DNA from: JBEISR01 sp044371425
GTDB taxonomy: Bacteria; Planctomycetota; Planctomycetia; Pirellulales; Pirellulaceae
Direction of reading: 5' to 3'
Length of the DNA stretch: 64,000 bases
Assembly: GCA_044371425.1 (NCBI GenBank)
Contig: JBILTR010000005.1
Span: forward strand, 62,001-126,000
In this document: one piece after another, positions 18,141 through 26,251 of the stretch
Numbering within the stretch: the first letter of the stretch is position 1
Layout: every line of letters starts with the position of its first letter
The notes under the pieces: generated by a model
Databases searched by the model: none
What the model was told of the DNA's origin: nothing
Seen by the model: only the letters and a program-made list of their open reading frames with translations
Program-made: the position numbers and the translations under genes

Positions 18141-20504
18141 TCACTCGGCGGGAGTCAGATCGGCGCGGGTGGCGTAGAGCGAATGGACGCGCCCGGTGCT
18201 CTCGAAGGCGATCCGCAGGATCCGCTTCAGCCCCCGTCCTTCGGCGCTGACGATTTTTCCAATCCCATGCAGCGGATGACGGACTCGATCTCCTTCTTGC
18301 AGCAACAGCCGCACGTCGGTTGATCCATCGAGGTTGGCGGCCGAGTCGATCGATTTTCTTGCCTTCTTCCGATCTTCGACCATGGCGGAAAGCCGCGTGG
18401 CGATTTCGTCCTGAGGCAACTGGCAGGCATCGTCCCAGCTCTCCTGCTGGCTGCGGGAACGGTAGCTGGAGGCGTTATCGCGCACGGGGGATTCGGTCTG
18501 ATCCCATGCGTCCTGGCCGGGTCGCCACTGCGCCAGGGAGCTGTCAAAGTCGTCTCCTCCGTACGGCGATCGCTCGCAGTAGTCGACATACTCCAGTTGG
18601 TCTTGCGGAATCTCCATCAGGAAGGGGCTGGCGGCGCTCAGTCGTTGCCGGCCGAATCCTCGGTAGTCGGCTAGGCTTAGCTGCAGCATCTCTTTGGCTC
18701 TGGTCATCCCGACGAAAAGCAACCGCCTCTCTTCTTCGTACTGATCGGGATTGTCCTTGCTCCGCGAGTGCGGCAGCACCTCCTGTTCGACCGCCACCAC
18801 GAAGACATGCGGGAATTCTAGACCTTTGCACGAATGGAGCGTCATCAGGGTCACGCGCTGCGACGCGCCATCAAACGCATCCGCGTCGCTCACCAGGCTC
18901 ACTTGCTCCAGAAACTGCGTCAGTCCCCCTCCATCCGGATGTTGCAGATCGATCTGCTGGGCATCGGCCAGCAGTTCGTTGATGTTCGACTGGATCGACT
19001 GGTCAGGAGCTTCGCTCTTTTTTCTTTCCAGGTAGGTGACGTAATCGGTCGCCTTCAGCAGGTGTTGGAGCATCGGAACGATGGCCCCGCGGGAGAGTTC
19101 CACCAGTTGATCGTAAAGCTTCAGAAAGTCGGCGGCTCCCTTGCACGCCTTGGGGCTCAGCAGCCGCTGCGCGACTGCGTAGCGAAGGGCTGCTAGGCAC
19201 GGAATGCTCCAATCCTGTGCAAGCGTTTCCACCTTCTCCATCGCCTTATCCCCTAGCCCGCGCGTCGGGACGTTGACGATCCGCTTCCAGGCCATGTCGT
19301 CGGTTGGGTTTTGGATCAGGTTCAGGTAGGAGAGCAGATCTTTGATTTCCTGGCGTTGGTAGAACCGAAAGCCACCGATCAACTGATAGGGGATGCGGCG
19401 CGCCAGCAGCGCCTGCTCGAACAACCGTGAGTGAGCGTTGGTGCGATACAGAATCGCAAAATCACTTGCCTTCCGCTTGCCCGCCATCACCAACTGCTGA
19501 ATCAGTTCGGCAATTTGGTTGGCTTCATCGCGATCCGATGGATAGCGACGCAGCTGCACACGGGCTCCCCCTTCCCGCATTGGGATCAGCGACTTTTGCT
19601 TGCGCCGCTGATTGTGGCGGATCAGTTGGTCGGCTGCCCCCAGGATCTCCGGCGTGCTGCGGTAGTTGTTCTCCAGCCGCACCACGCGCACCGTGGGGTA
19701 GTCCCGTTCGAAGTTCAGGATGTTCTCGATGTTGGCTCCCCGCCAGCCATAGATCGATTGATCGGGATCTCCCGTGACGTTGAGGTTGGGGAAATCGACC
19801 GACAGCGCGCGAAGGATGAGGTACTGTGCCTGATTGGTATCCTGGTATTCATCGACCAGGATGTATCGATGCTGCCGATCGAGGTCGGATCGGAGCTCTG
19901 GATGGCTCCGCAGCAGCGTTGCTGTGTGCAGCAGCAGGTCGTCGAAATCGACCGCCGAGCATTGCAGCAACACCGACTGGTAGGCAGGATAGATTTGCTT
20001 GAGCAGATGTTGGAGGTGATTGCCGGTTTCTCGTTCCATCTGGTCGGGCGTCACCAACCGGTTCTTTAGTTGGCTGATGGCGCGAGCGATCTGGTCGAGA
20101 TTCAAGTGAGAGAGAGTCACACCGGCCAAACGGATCGCCTTTTCCAGCGCTCCTTTGGCATCGGAGGGGTCGTAGATCGAATAGCTTTCCGGCAGCCCGA
20201 CCATGCGGCCGTAGCGTCTCAGGAAGCGAGCGCAGTAGCCATGGAATGTCCCCATCCAAAGCTGCGAGGGGCCCACCATCTGGTCCAGTCGGCTGCGCAT
20301 CTCCTGAGCTGCCTTGTTGGTGAAGGTCAGCGCCAGGATGGAGTAGCTGGGGATCCCTTGCTGGAGGAGGTAGGCGATGCGATGGGTGACGACACGCGTC
20401 TTGCCCGATCCCGGTCCAGCCAAGGTCAGCAACGGCCCTTCGACATGCTGCACCGCTTCGCGCTGCGATGGATTCAATGGGGCCAGCAGAGCTTCTCGAT
20501 CCAT
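18141..20504 (-). CDS. UvrD/PcrA-type superfamily-1 DNA helicase
   Basis: ATP-dependent 3'-5' DNA helicase of 787 residues. Motif I is GPGSGKT at about residue 31-37, motif II DEYQDTNQAQ, motif III GDPDQSIYGWRGA, motif V TLHSCKGLEFPHVF and motif VI EERRLLFVGMTRAK. The arrangement and length match PcrA/UvrD, which act in nucleotide-excision repair, mismatch repair and clearing recombination or transcription blocks. The C-terminal 100 residues end in a Tudor-like LLQEGDRVRHPLHGIGKI segment typical of PcrA, which in that family contacts RNA polymerase. GGGGGA lies just before the start. Confidence 0.95.
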   Translation of the reverse strand: MDREALLAPLNPSQREAVQHVEGPLLTLAGPGSGKTRVVTHRIAYLLQQGIPSYSILALTFTNKAAQEMRSRLDQMVGPSQLWMGTFHGYCARFLRRYGRMVGLPESYSIYDPSDAKGALEKAIRLAGVTLSHLNLDQIARAISQLKNRLVTPDQMERETGNHLQHLLKQIYPAYQSVLLQCSAVDFDDLLLHTATLLRSHPELRSDLDRQHRYILVDEYQDTNQAQYLILRALSVDFPNLNVTGDPDQSIYGWRGANIENILNFERDYPTVRVVRLENNYRSTPEILGAADQLIRHNQRRKQKSLIPMREGGARVQLRRYPSDRDEANQIAELIQQLVMAGKRKASDFAILYRTNAHSRLFEQALLARRIPYQLIGGFRFYQRQEIKDLLSYLNLIQNPTDDMAWKRIVNVPTRGLGDKAMEKVETLAQDWSIPCLAALRYAVAQRLLSPKACKGAADFLKLYDQLVELSRGAIVPMLQHLLKATDYVTYLERKKSEAPDQSIQSNINELLADAQQIDLQHPDGGGLTQFLEQVSLVSDADAFDGASQRVTLMTLHSCKGLEFPHVFVVAVEQEVLPHSRSKDNPDQYEEERRLLFVGMTRAKEMLQLSLADYRGFGRQRLSAASPFLMEIPQDQLEYVDYCERSPYGGDDFDSSLAQWRPGQDAWDQTESPVRDNASSYRSRSQQESWDDACQLPQDEIATRLSAMVEDRKKARKSIDSAANLDGSTDVRLLLQEGDRVRHPLHGIGKIVSAEGRGLKRILRIAFESTGRVHSLYATRADLTPAE

Positions 20505-20750
20505 GAAATCCCCCGCATCCTTTGCCTAGCCAGCCGATCAACGGCATGGCGAAGTGCCATTCCCCCTGAGTTGGTGATCCTGAAGATAGCCTGCGTCGAT
20601 TGGTCGTGTGGCGGTTGGCAAGGTCAGGGGTTTGTCATTCTATAGGTCAGGTCCCCCCCGGAGAAGCGAAAAGGGATGCCAGAGTCGATCGCTTGGCAAG
20701 ATTCCCTGTGGATCCACGAAGAGATAAAGACGAAGCATGACCTCGAATGG

Positions 20751-20880
20751 TGGCATGGCCGTCCCGGCCACGCTGGAACGATTGGAATCGACTCCCTGCG
20801 TTCGCCGCGTCGATGCCACGTTTGGAGGGGCAAACCGGCAGTATGACCGAATCGTGGCATGGCCGTCCGGGCCATGCAGG
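20751..20880. repeat. Pair of GGCATGGCCGTCC hairpin repeats
   Basis: Two copies of TGGCATGGCCGTCC followed by CGGCC or GGGCCAT begin at 20751 and 20855, exactly 104 bp apart. The second is a near-perfect palindrome (ATGGCC-GTCCG-GGCCAT). Read as protein on the minus strand it gives the AWPGRPCH peptide. This is the main content of the 528-bp gap between the helicase and the ABC transporter genes; I see no gene in that gap. Confidence 0.75.
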
Positions 20881-21032
20881 TTTCTTCAACTTTCCTACGG
20901 ACTCGACAGAGGTACCACGATTTTTTTCCAAATCGTTGTCAAGCGTTGAGCCATCGGTGAGTACCAAATGATTTCAAGACGACTAGACTGGAATTGGAAT
21001 TCTCTTTTCGTCCGCGGTGGAGTTTGGAATTG

Positions 21033-21962
21033 ATGCAAGATCCTTCAAACCCCTTTGCGGTCCGTCTGGACGCAGTCACCAAAAAATTTGGTTCTCAGAC
21101 TGCGGTCGACGACCTCTATCTAAAAATCCCCCGCGGGTCGATCTCTGGGGTGATCGGGCCCAATGGATCGGGGAAGACGACGACGATTCGGTTGATCCTG
21201 CGGATCTACCAGCCCGATGTCGGGACGGTGGAGGTGCTGGGGGCGCAAGGCCAGCGGATCGCCGACGATCGCATCGGTTATTTGCCGGAGGAGCGGGGGC
21301 TATACCACCGGATGAAGGTCCGATCGGTGCTCCGTTTCTTCGGGCGGCTGAAGGGGATCGCCTCTCCCGACGCAACGATCGATCAGTGGCTGGATCGGCT
21401 AGGGGCCAGAGAGTGGGATACCAAGCGGATCGATCAGCTATCCAAGGGGATGGCTCAGAAGATCCAGTTCATCGCGGCGGTGATGGGGGATCCACAGCTG
21501 GTGATCCTGGATGAGCCGTTTAGTGGGTTGGATCCGGTGGCGATGGAAGTGCTCAAGGATGCGGTGCTGTGGCTGCGGGATCGGGGGACAACGGTGCTGC
21601 TGAGCACACATGACATGGAGATCGCCGAACGGTTATGCGATCGCTTTGTGATGATCTACCGTGGCCGCAAGGTGCTGGATGGAACGCTGGCGGAGATTCG
21701 GCAGTCGTATGGAAGGCCCGAGGTGCGGGTGCGGATGGCCAGTGGTCAAGAACCGGAGTGCCGGTCTCTGCCAGGGGTCCGCGCGGTGCTGCCGCGTGGC
21801 CCCATGTTCGACGTGTCGCTCGATTCGTACGATTCCCGCGCGACGCTCCTGTCGCACCTAGCCAGACAGGGGGACATCGAGCATTTTGAGTCGGTGCAGC
21901 CGTCGCTGCATGACATTTTTGTTCGCATCGCGCGGCCGGCTCCTGAGGATCAGGGGGAGTGA
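21033..21962 (+). CDS. ABC transporter ATP-binding protein (ABC-2 exporter type)
   Basis: Cytoplasmic ATPase of an efflux transporter, similar to the NatA group. Walker A is GPNGSGKTT, the signature is LSKGM, and Walker B is VILDEPFSGLDP; the H-loop is STHD. A C-terminal domain of about 80 residues follows, as in NatA-like and drug-exporter subunits. The ATG at 21033 has GGAG about 11 bases upstream; the open frame continues upstream only from a TTG. The permease follows 3 bp later, so the two are cotranscribed and form one transporter. Confidence 0.92.
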   Translation: MQDPSNPFAVRLDAVTKKFGSQTAVDDLYLKIPRGSISGVIGPNGSGKTTTIRLILRIYQPDVGTVEVLGAQGQRIADDRIGYLPEERGLYHRMKVRSVLRFFGRLKGIASPDATIDQWLDRLGAREWDTKRIDQLSKGMAQKIQFIAAVMGDPQLVILDEPFSGLDPVAMEVLKDAVLWLRDRGTTVLLSTHDMEIAERLCDRFVMIYRGRKVLDGTLAEIRQSYGRPEVRVRMASGQEPECRSLPGVRAVLPRGPMFDVSLDSYDSRATLLSHLARQGDIEHFESVQPSLHDIFVRIARPAPEDQGE

Positions 21963-21965
21963 CCA

Positions 21966-23345
21966 ATGCATAAAGTCTGGGCAGTCGCAGTTCGAGAGTT
22001 CCTGGCGCTGGTAGGGACTCGCACCTTCCTGATCACCCTGCTATTGGTCCCCATCATGATGTTTGGTGGGGCGGTGTTGATGCCGCTGTTGACCGTGCTC
22101 ACCGGTGGCAAGACGCGCGTCATCCGCGTCGTCGATGGTACCGGCCAAGCAGCTAGCGCGCTCCAGGAAGCGGCGGCCAAGCAACAGCAGATGGTGCGGG
22201 AGTTGTCGCGCGGCGACGCGACCGCCGACTCCCTGGCACCCAAGCAAGGTGAAGGGAGTGGTTTGGATGCCATGGATCGCTATGAAATTCAGGTCGATGG
22301 AAGGACCGAGCTGGATGATGCGACGCGGCGGGAGTGGAGCGAGGAGATTCGGCAGCAGAAACTCTATGCGTTTGTCGAGATCCCCAAGGGACTGCTGGAT
22401 GAGTCGGATTCCCTTCCTGCGGTCCATTGGTTCAGCCAGGAAAATGCGCTGGGCGATGGGAAGCGATGGGTCCGAACAACGCTCAGCGACTGGATGCGGC
22501 GCGAACGGCTGACGAGGCTGGGGATCGATCCCCAGAAAGTCGCCCAGGCCAGTCAGTCGGTGGAGGTGGAGTCGCTGGAGCTTTATGGTGAAAAGGTTTC
22601 TGCGGGGACCGCGTCTTCGTCGGCGACCGAAGGAGCCAAGAAGTCGACGGCGGCGGAGCTGAAGTCGTTTTTGCAGCCGGTGGTGCTAACGCTGATGATG
22701 TTCATGGTGATCTTCCTGGCGGCTCAGCCCATGCTGGAGAGCGCCATGGAGGAAAAGACGTTGCGGATTTCGGAGGTGCTGTTGGGTTCGTTGACACCGA
22801 CGCAGTTGCTTCTGGGGAAACTGCTGGGGAATGTCGCCGCGTCGCTTTTAGTTTTTGCCTTTTATGCCACCGGCATCGCGGTGCTGCTGACGGTGATGGG
22901 GAAGACCGACCTGCTTCCGATGCGCGTGCTTCCCTGGTTCATCGTTTTCCAGGTTTTGGGTGTTCTTTTCTATAGCTCGATTTTTGTGGCGATCGGAGCT
23001 TCGGTGAAGGAGCTGAAGGAAGCTCAGGCGATGCTGATGCCAGTCTGGATTGTGCTGCTGATACCGATGATGGTTTGGATTGTGGTGCTGCGCGATCCGG
23101 CAGGGGCTTTGGGGGTTGGATTATCGCTGTTCCCCCCCAGCGCGCCGATGATCAATGTGCTGCGGCTGGGCAGCGACGTGCAGATTCCGATTTGGCAGCC
23201 ATTGTTGGGGATGGTCTTTTTGCTCTTGTCGACCCTGGCGGTGATTTGGATGGCCGGCAGGATCTACCGCGCCAGTCTTTTGCGGAGCGATTCGGTCAAG
23301 AGCCTCGCGCAGCTATTCCTCCGAATCTGGCAACCCAGTCATTGA
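21966..23345 (+). CDS. ABC-2 type permease (NatB-like)
   Basis: 459-residue inner-membrane partner of the preceding ATPase. An N-terminal transmembrane helix (FLITLLLVPIMMFGG) is followed by a large extracytoplasmic domain of about 190 residues, then a block of five or six helices beginning VLTLMMFMVIFLAAQPML. EEKTLRISEVLLGSLTPTQLLLGK is the typical ABC-2 coupling region before the second helix. GGGGGAG precedes the start. The substrate is unknown; sodium export is a possibility only by analogy with NatAB. Confidence 0.9.
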   Translation: MHKVWAVAVREFLALVGTRTFLITLLLVPIMMFGGAVLMPLLTVLTGGKTRVIRVVDGTGQAASALQEAAAKQQQMVRELSRGDATADSLAPKQGEGSGLDAMDRYEIQVDGRTELDDATRREWSEEIRQQKLYAFVEIPKGLLDESDSLPAVHWFSQENALGDGKRWVRTTLSDWMRRERLTRLGIDPQKVAQASQSVEVESLELYGEKVSAGTASSSATEGAKKSTAAELKSFLQPVVLTLMMFMVIFLAAQPMLESAMEEKTLRISEVLLGSLTPTQLLLGKLLGNVAASLLVFAFYATGIAVLLTVMGKTDLLPMRVLPWFIVFQVLGVLFYSSIFVAIGASVKELKEAQAMLMPVWIVLLIPMMVWIVVLRDPAGALGVGLSLFPPSAPMINVLRLGSDVQIPIWQPLLGMVFLLLSTLAVIWMAGRIYRASLLRSDSVKSLAQLFLRIWQPSH

Positions 23346-23530
23346 TCTGGCAGCGATTCATTCCTTTGCCATAGGGATCGATTGGGAAGAGTCGAAGATC
23401 GACTACGGCCGCAGGCAGCGGTTCCGTAGAAAATCATCCCCAATCTTCGTTCAGTCGATTGGTCTATCCGATAGCTCAATCGTTCCGTAGCGCACGAGGG
23501 AGCAGCGACGAAACCTTGGCCGCGCTGATT

Positions 23531-23575
23531 GGTCTCTCACGGAGGCACAGAGCCACGGAGAATGCATGGGCCGGT
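23531..23575. repeat. Palindromic repeat, copy B (half-element)
   Basis: GGTCTCTCACGGAGGCACAG and the following GCCACGGAG match the left arm of the repeat family. The right arm is not recognisable. It marks the left side of the 23.6-32.1 kb accessory island. The rest of the 747-bp gap before 24093 holds a small ORF at 23641-23805 and otherwise nothing I can identify. Confidence 0.75.
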
Positions 23576-23640
23576 GAATTCACTTTTTGAATTCCGCCCC
23601 TCGATGACTCCGTCGTGGTTTCACTTCATGAGATGAATCG

Positions 23641-23805
23641 TTACCCACGCAAGAATTCCAGATGAACCGACTCCAAGATTTCCGACACCGCCTCCACTTC
23701 CACCGCGTTGCGACGGGCATAAGCGATAAAGATGACGTTTCTCTGTAGGTAGGCCATGGCCGGAAGCCTTCTGTGTTCCAGGAGATACCATTTAGGGGGT
23801 GCCAT
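23641..23805 (-). CDS. Possible small protein or gene remnant
   Basis: A 54-codon frame whose ATG at 23805 is preceded by AGGA 6 bases upstream. The product is basic at the N-terminus and has a beta-strand-like stretch NVIFIAYARR followed by an amphipathic EVEAVSEILES helix. The strand-helix pattern is vaguely like the first element of a TIR domain or like a RelE/ParE toxin C-terminus, but it is too short to decide. An overlapping minus-strand frame (23580-23915) in another phase could mean that this is a frameshifted remnant. It lies next to the RyR gene. Confidence 0.3.
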   Translation of the reverse strand: MAPPKWYLLEHRRLPAMAYLQRNVIFIAYARRNAVEVEAVSEILESVHLEFLRG

Positions 23806-24092
23806 CGATTATCCTGGATTGTCAGGCAAAAGTGCAATGCATCGCGATCGAAGCCAATCAGGAATGGATGCCAAGCCAACGCCATGGGAAAAAGAGGTTC
23901 ATCGGGAAATTTCATGGGTCATTGCTTTTCACTTCTCGTGCTCGATGCTCCCGTGTCCCAACGATTCTTGTCGAGTACGAGTGCCATTTCATTGAGTGCG
24001 AGTGCGAGTACGATCAAAACTAGCAGGTTATCCTCCCAGGTCACAATCATTCCTGAAGAGCCCCAAAAAGGCAGCTCACGAAGGAGAGCCCT

Positions 24093-26231
24093 GTGTTCGA
24101 TCCCGACGTTTCATCCATCCTTCAGAGCGTTCCGAACAAGAGACCAAGCTGGATTCGCCGCTTCGAACGCGTGCTGAAATGGCTGGATGGTCGCAAGGCC
24201 ATCTTCATCCCCGCTAGCGGTATTCTTGCGTTGCTATTCGGGGCCATCGGTGTTGGGGTGCAGAAGTGGTCCGCCATCTTCCAGGGAGCCAGTGGCGGAT
24301 GGTTCGATCTCCTGTGCCGATCGATGAATCTGCTGACGATTTGCCTGTACGAGGCAGTGCAGGTTCCGATCATGAATCTGTCGGTGCCACCTGGGGAGTC
24401 CAACTTCTGGATCGGACTGGCCAGAATCGCCGGTACCGCCTTTTTTGGACTGATCGCTCTTGAGGCGATCCGCAAACTGTTCCATCGATCTTTCGACGAA
24501 TTGAAATTGTATGTCGATCAAAGTGAAGTCTCTCTGATTTCCGGACTAGGCCGACTGGGTGTCGCCATCGCCAAGGAGGAAGGGCAGCAAGGCAAACGGG
24601 TGATTGTGCAGGAAAGGGATGAACATAACTGGCATCGCACGATGGCCGAGGAAGCCGGTTGCATGGTCTTCCAGGAAGATGCGAAAGACGAGGAAAGCCT
24701 TCGCCGCCATATCGCGCGCAGACCCACCAGCATCCACCTAGTGACTGGGGATGATCTAGTGAATCTCAACGCCCTGGAATCGATTCGGAAGATCCGAAAG
24801 GAGTATCTGCAGCGTCATCAGAAGAGTGCAGGAAGGTGTGATTGCTATATCCACATCGAGCGGCCGCTATTGCATCATGCCTACAACCTCGCCCTCCTGC
24901 AGGCCAATCGGCAGATGGATGACGACCCTGATCTGAACGTGCAGGTCTTCAATATCCATCACGAAACGGCTTGCCAGTTGATCATCGACGAACTGACGCC
25001 GATTCGACCGCGCACCACCGACGAAGTGGCCTTGTACGTCGTGGTTGGCTTTGGCCAAATGGGAATGGCGATGGTGAAGGAGTTGGTGGAATTCGCCCAT
25101 TTCGAGAATCTGAAGCGCAGTCGCATCCTGGTGCTGGGTTCCGATCCCGAGCAAGACTACAGAAAGTGCATATCCCAGTGGCCAAGAATGGCACCCAGAA
25201 AGGTTCATTCGAAGCTGTCGGAGGTCGTATTTCTTCCTGATCGTGATTCGTGGGAATCTCAGGCGGCAGATCCCGAAATCGATCAAGGCGTTGCCATCGA
25301 CCCGAAAGCGGTGCAGTATGCGGCCAACGTCCAGTTCTGCCAGTTGCAGAGCAAGGATGGCTTTTCGATCGATGAGGTGAAGGAACTTGTCCGACTGTGT
25401 GGGGAACCCGGCGTCTGTCCGGTGGTCCTGTTTTGTCACGATGATGACGCCGAGAACTTTCGCGGGGCCGCCAAGCTAGAGAATCTGTTGCAGGACCAGC
25501 ATGGCATCAATCAGCCAAGCGATGATCGTGGAGGCCCAAACCAAGCGATTCCGATTTACTGCTTCCTGCCCGACAGCCCTCCGTTGCGGCAAACGTTGAA
25601 AATGGCGCTTTCAGGGAACCCAGATGCCATTCGCTCCTTCGGCGAGGTGGAGCATGGGATGCGGCGAGCGCATGATGCCATCGCGGACGAAGTTGCTTTG
25701 GAGATCGCACGCAATTACGACTTTAAAAACTGGAGCGACGCCGAGTTGGAACGCCGTAAGGCAAAGGCGCTCGCCAACAACCAACCAGCCAATGCCGCTC
25801 AGACGCCGACGACAGAGGAGTGGGAGTTCTTTCCACTGAATCCATACCGATGCTACTACCTGCAGAAGCCGTTTTGGGAGCAGGTTTCGAACCTGAATGC
25901 GGCGGAGCACAAGCGCGTGACGATCCAGACCTTGGGATGGAAAATGGCGTCGACAAGAAACGAACACGCCACCCACCCTGTCGACTTTGACCAAGTTAGC
26001 GACCATCAGAAAATCGTCGCCGCCAAAATGGAGCATCACCGCTGGATGGCCGAACGTCTGCTGATGGGATGGAGCTATAGCCCGCAGCGCAGCGATCATC
26101 CACCGACTCGCCCCTCGATGTGTGCTCGAAAACATCTCACCGAAAAAGACTGGGTGAAAGATTACCAACAGATCGAGGCGGCTCTGAAGTACTTCGAAGA
26201 AAAAGAGATTCCGTTCCGCAGGATCTCGTAG
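24093..26231 (+). CDS. Membrane protein with two TrkA-N/RCK-like domains and C-terminal RyR domain
   Basis: 712 residues. A GTG start with AAGGAG 8 bases upstream. Two or three hydrophobic segments lie in residues 35-126 (FIPASGILALLFGAIGVG, a middle one and IAGTAFFGLIAL). Residues 145-300 form a Rossmann fold with ISGLGRLGVAIA, and residues 313-450 a second with LYVVVGFGQMGMAM; both resemble TrkA-N/RCK NAD-binding domains that gate potassium channels. Residues about 640-705 match the RyR domain (KMEHHRWMAERLLMGWSYS, then LTEKDWVKDY). Prokaryotic RyR domains have been proposed from gene-neighbourhood surveys to sense nucleotide-type signals in conflict systems. The gene is convergent with the Roc-COR-TIR gene 20 bp away. 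Role as a ligand-gated membrane effector is inference. Confidence 0.8.
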   Translation: MFDPDVSSILQSVPNKRPSWIRRFERVLKWLDGRKAIFIPASGILALLFGAIGVGVQKWSAIFQGASGGWFDLLCRSMNLLTICLYEAVQVPIMNLSVPPGESNFWIGLARIAGTAFFGLIALEAIRKLFHRSFDELKLYVDQSEVSLISGLGRLGVAIAKEEGQQGKRVIVQERDEHNWHRTMAEEAGCMVFQEDAKDEESLRRHIARRPTSIHLVTGDDLVNLNALESIRKIRKEYLQRHQKSAGRCDCYIHIERPLLHHAYNLALLQANRQMDDDPDLNVQVFNIHHETACQLIIDELTPIRPRTTDEVALYVVVGFGQMGMAMVKELVEFAHFENLKRSRILVLGSDPEQDYRKCISQWPRMAPRKVHSKLSEVVFLPDRDSWESQAADPEIDQGVAIDPKAVQYAANVQFCQLQSKDGFSIDEVKELVRLCGEPGVCPVVLFCHDDDAENFRGAAKLENLLQDQHGINQPSDDRGGPNQAIPIYCFLPDSPPLRQTLKMALSGNPDAIRSFGEVEHGMRRAHDAIADEVALEIARNYDFKNWSDAELERRKAKALANNQPANAAQTPTTEEWEFFPLNPYRCYYLQKPFWEQVSNLNAAEHKRVTIQTLGWKMASTRNEHATHPVDFDQVSDHQKIVAAKMEHHRWMAERLLMGWSYSPQRSDHPPTRPSMCARKHLTEKDWVKDYQQIEAALKYFEEKEIPFRRIS

Positions 26232-26251
26232 GGGTATCCAGTCGGTCAGGA

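Noticed and set aside
20994..21032. TTG start 13 codons upstream in the ABC ATPase
   Set aside because: The ATG at 21033 has a reasonable ribosome binding site and fits the family's N-terminus.
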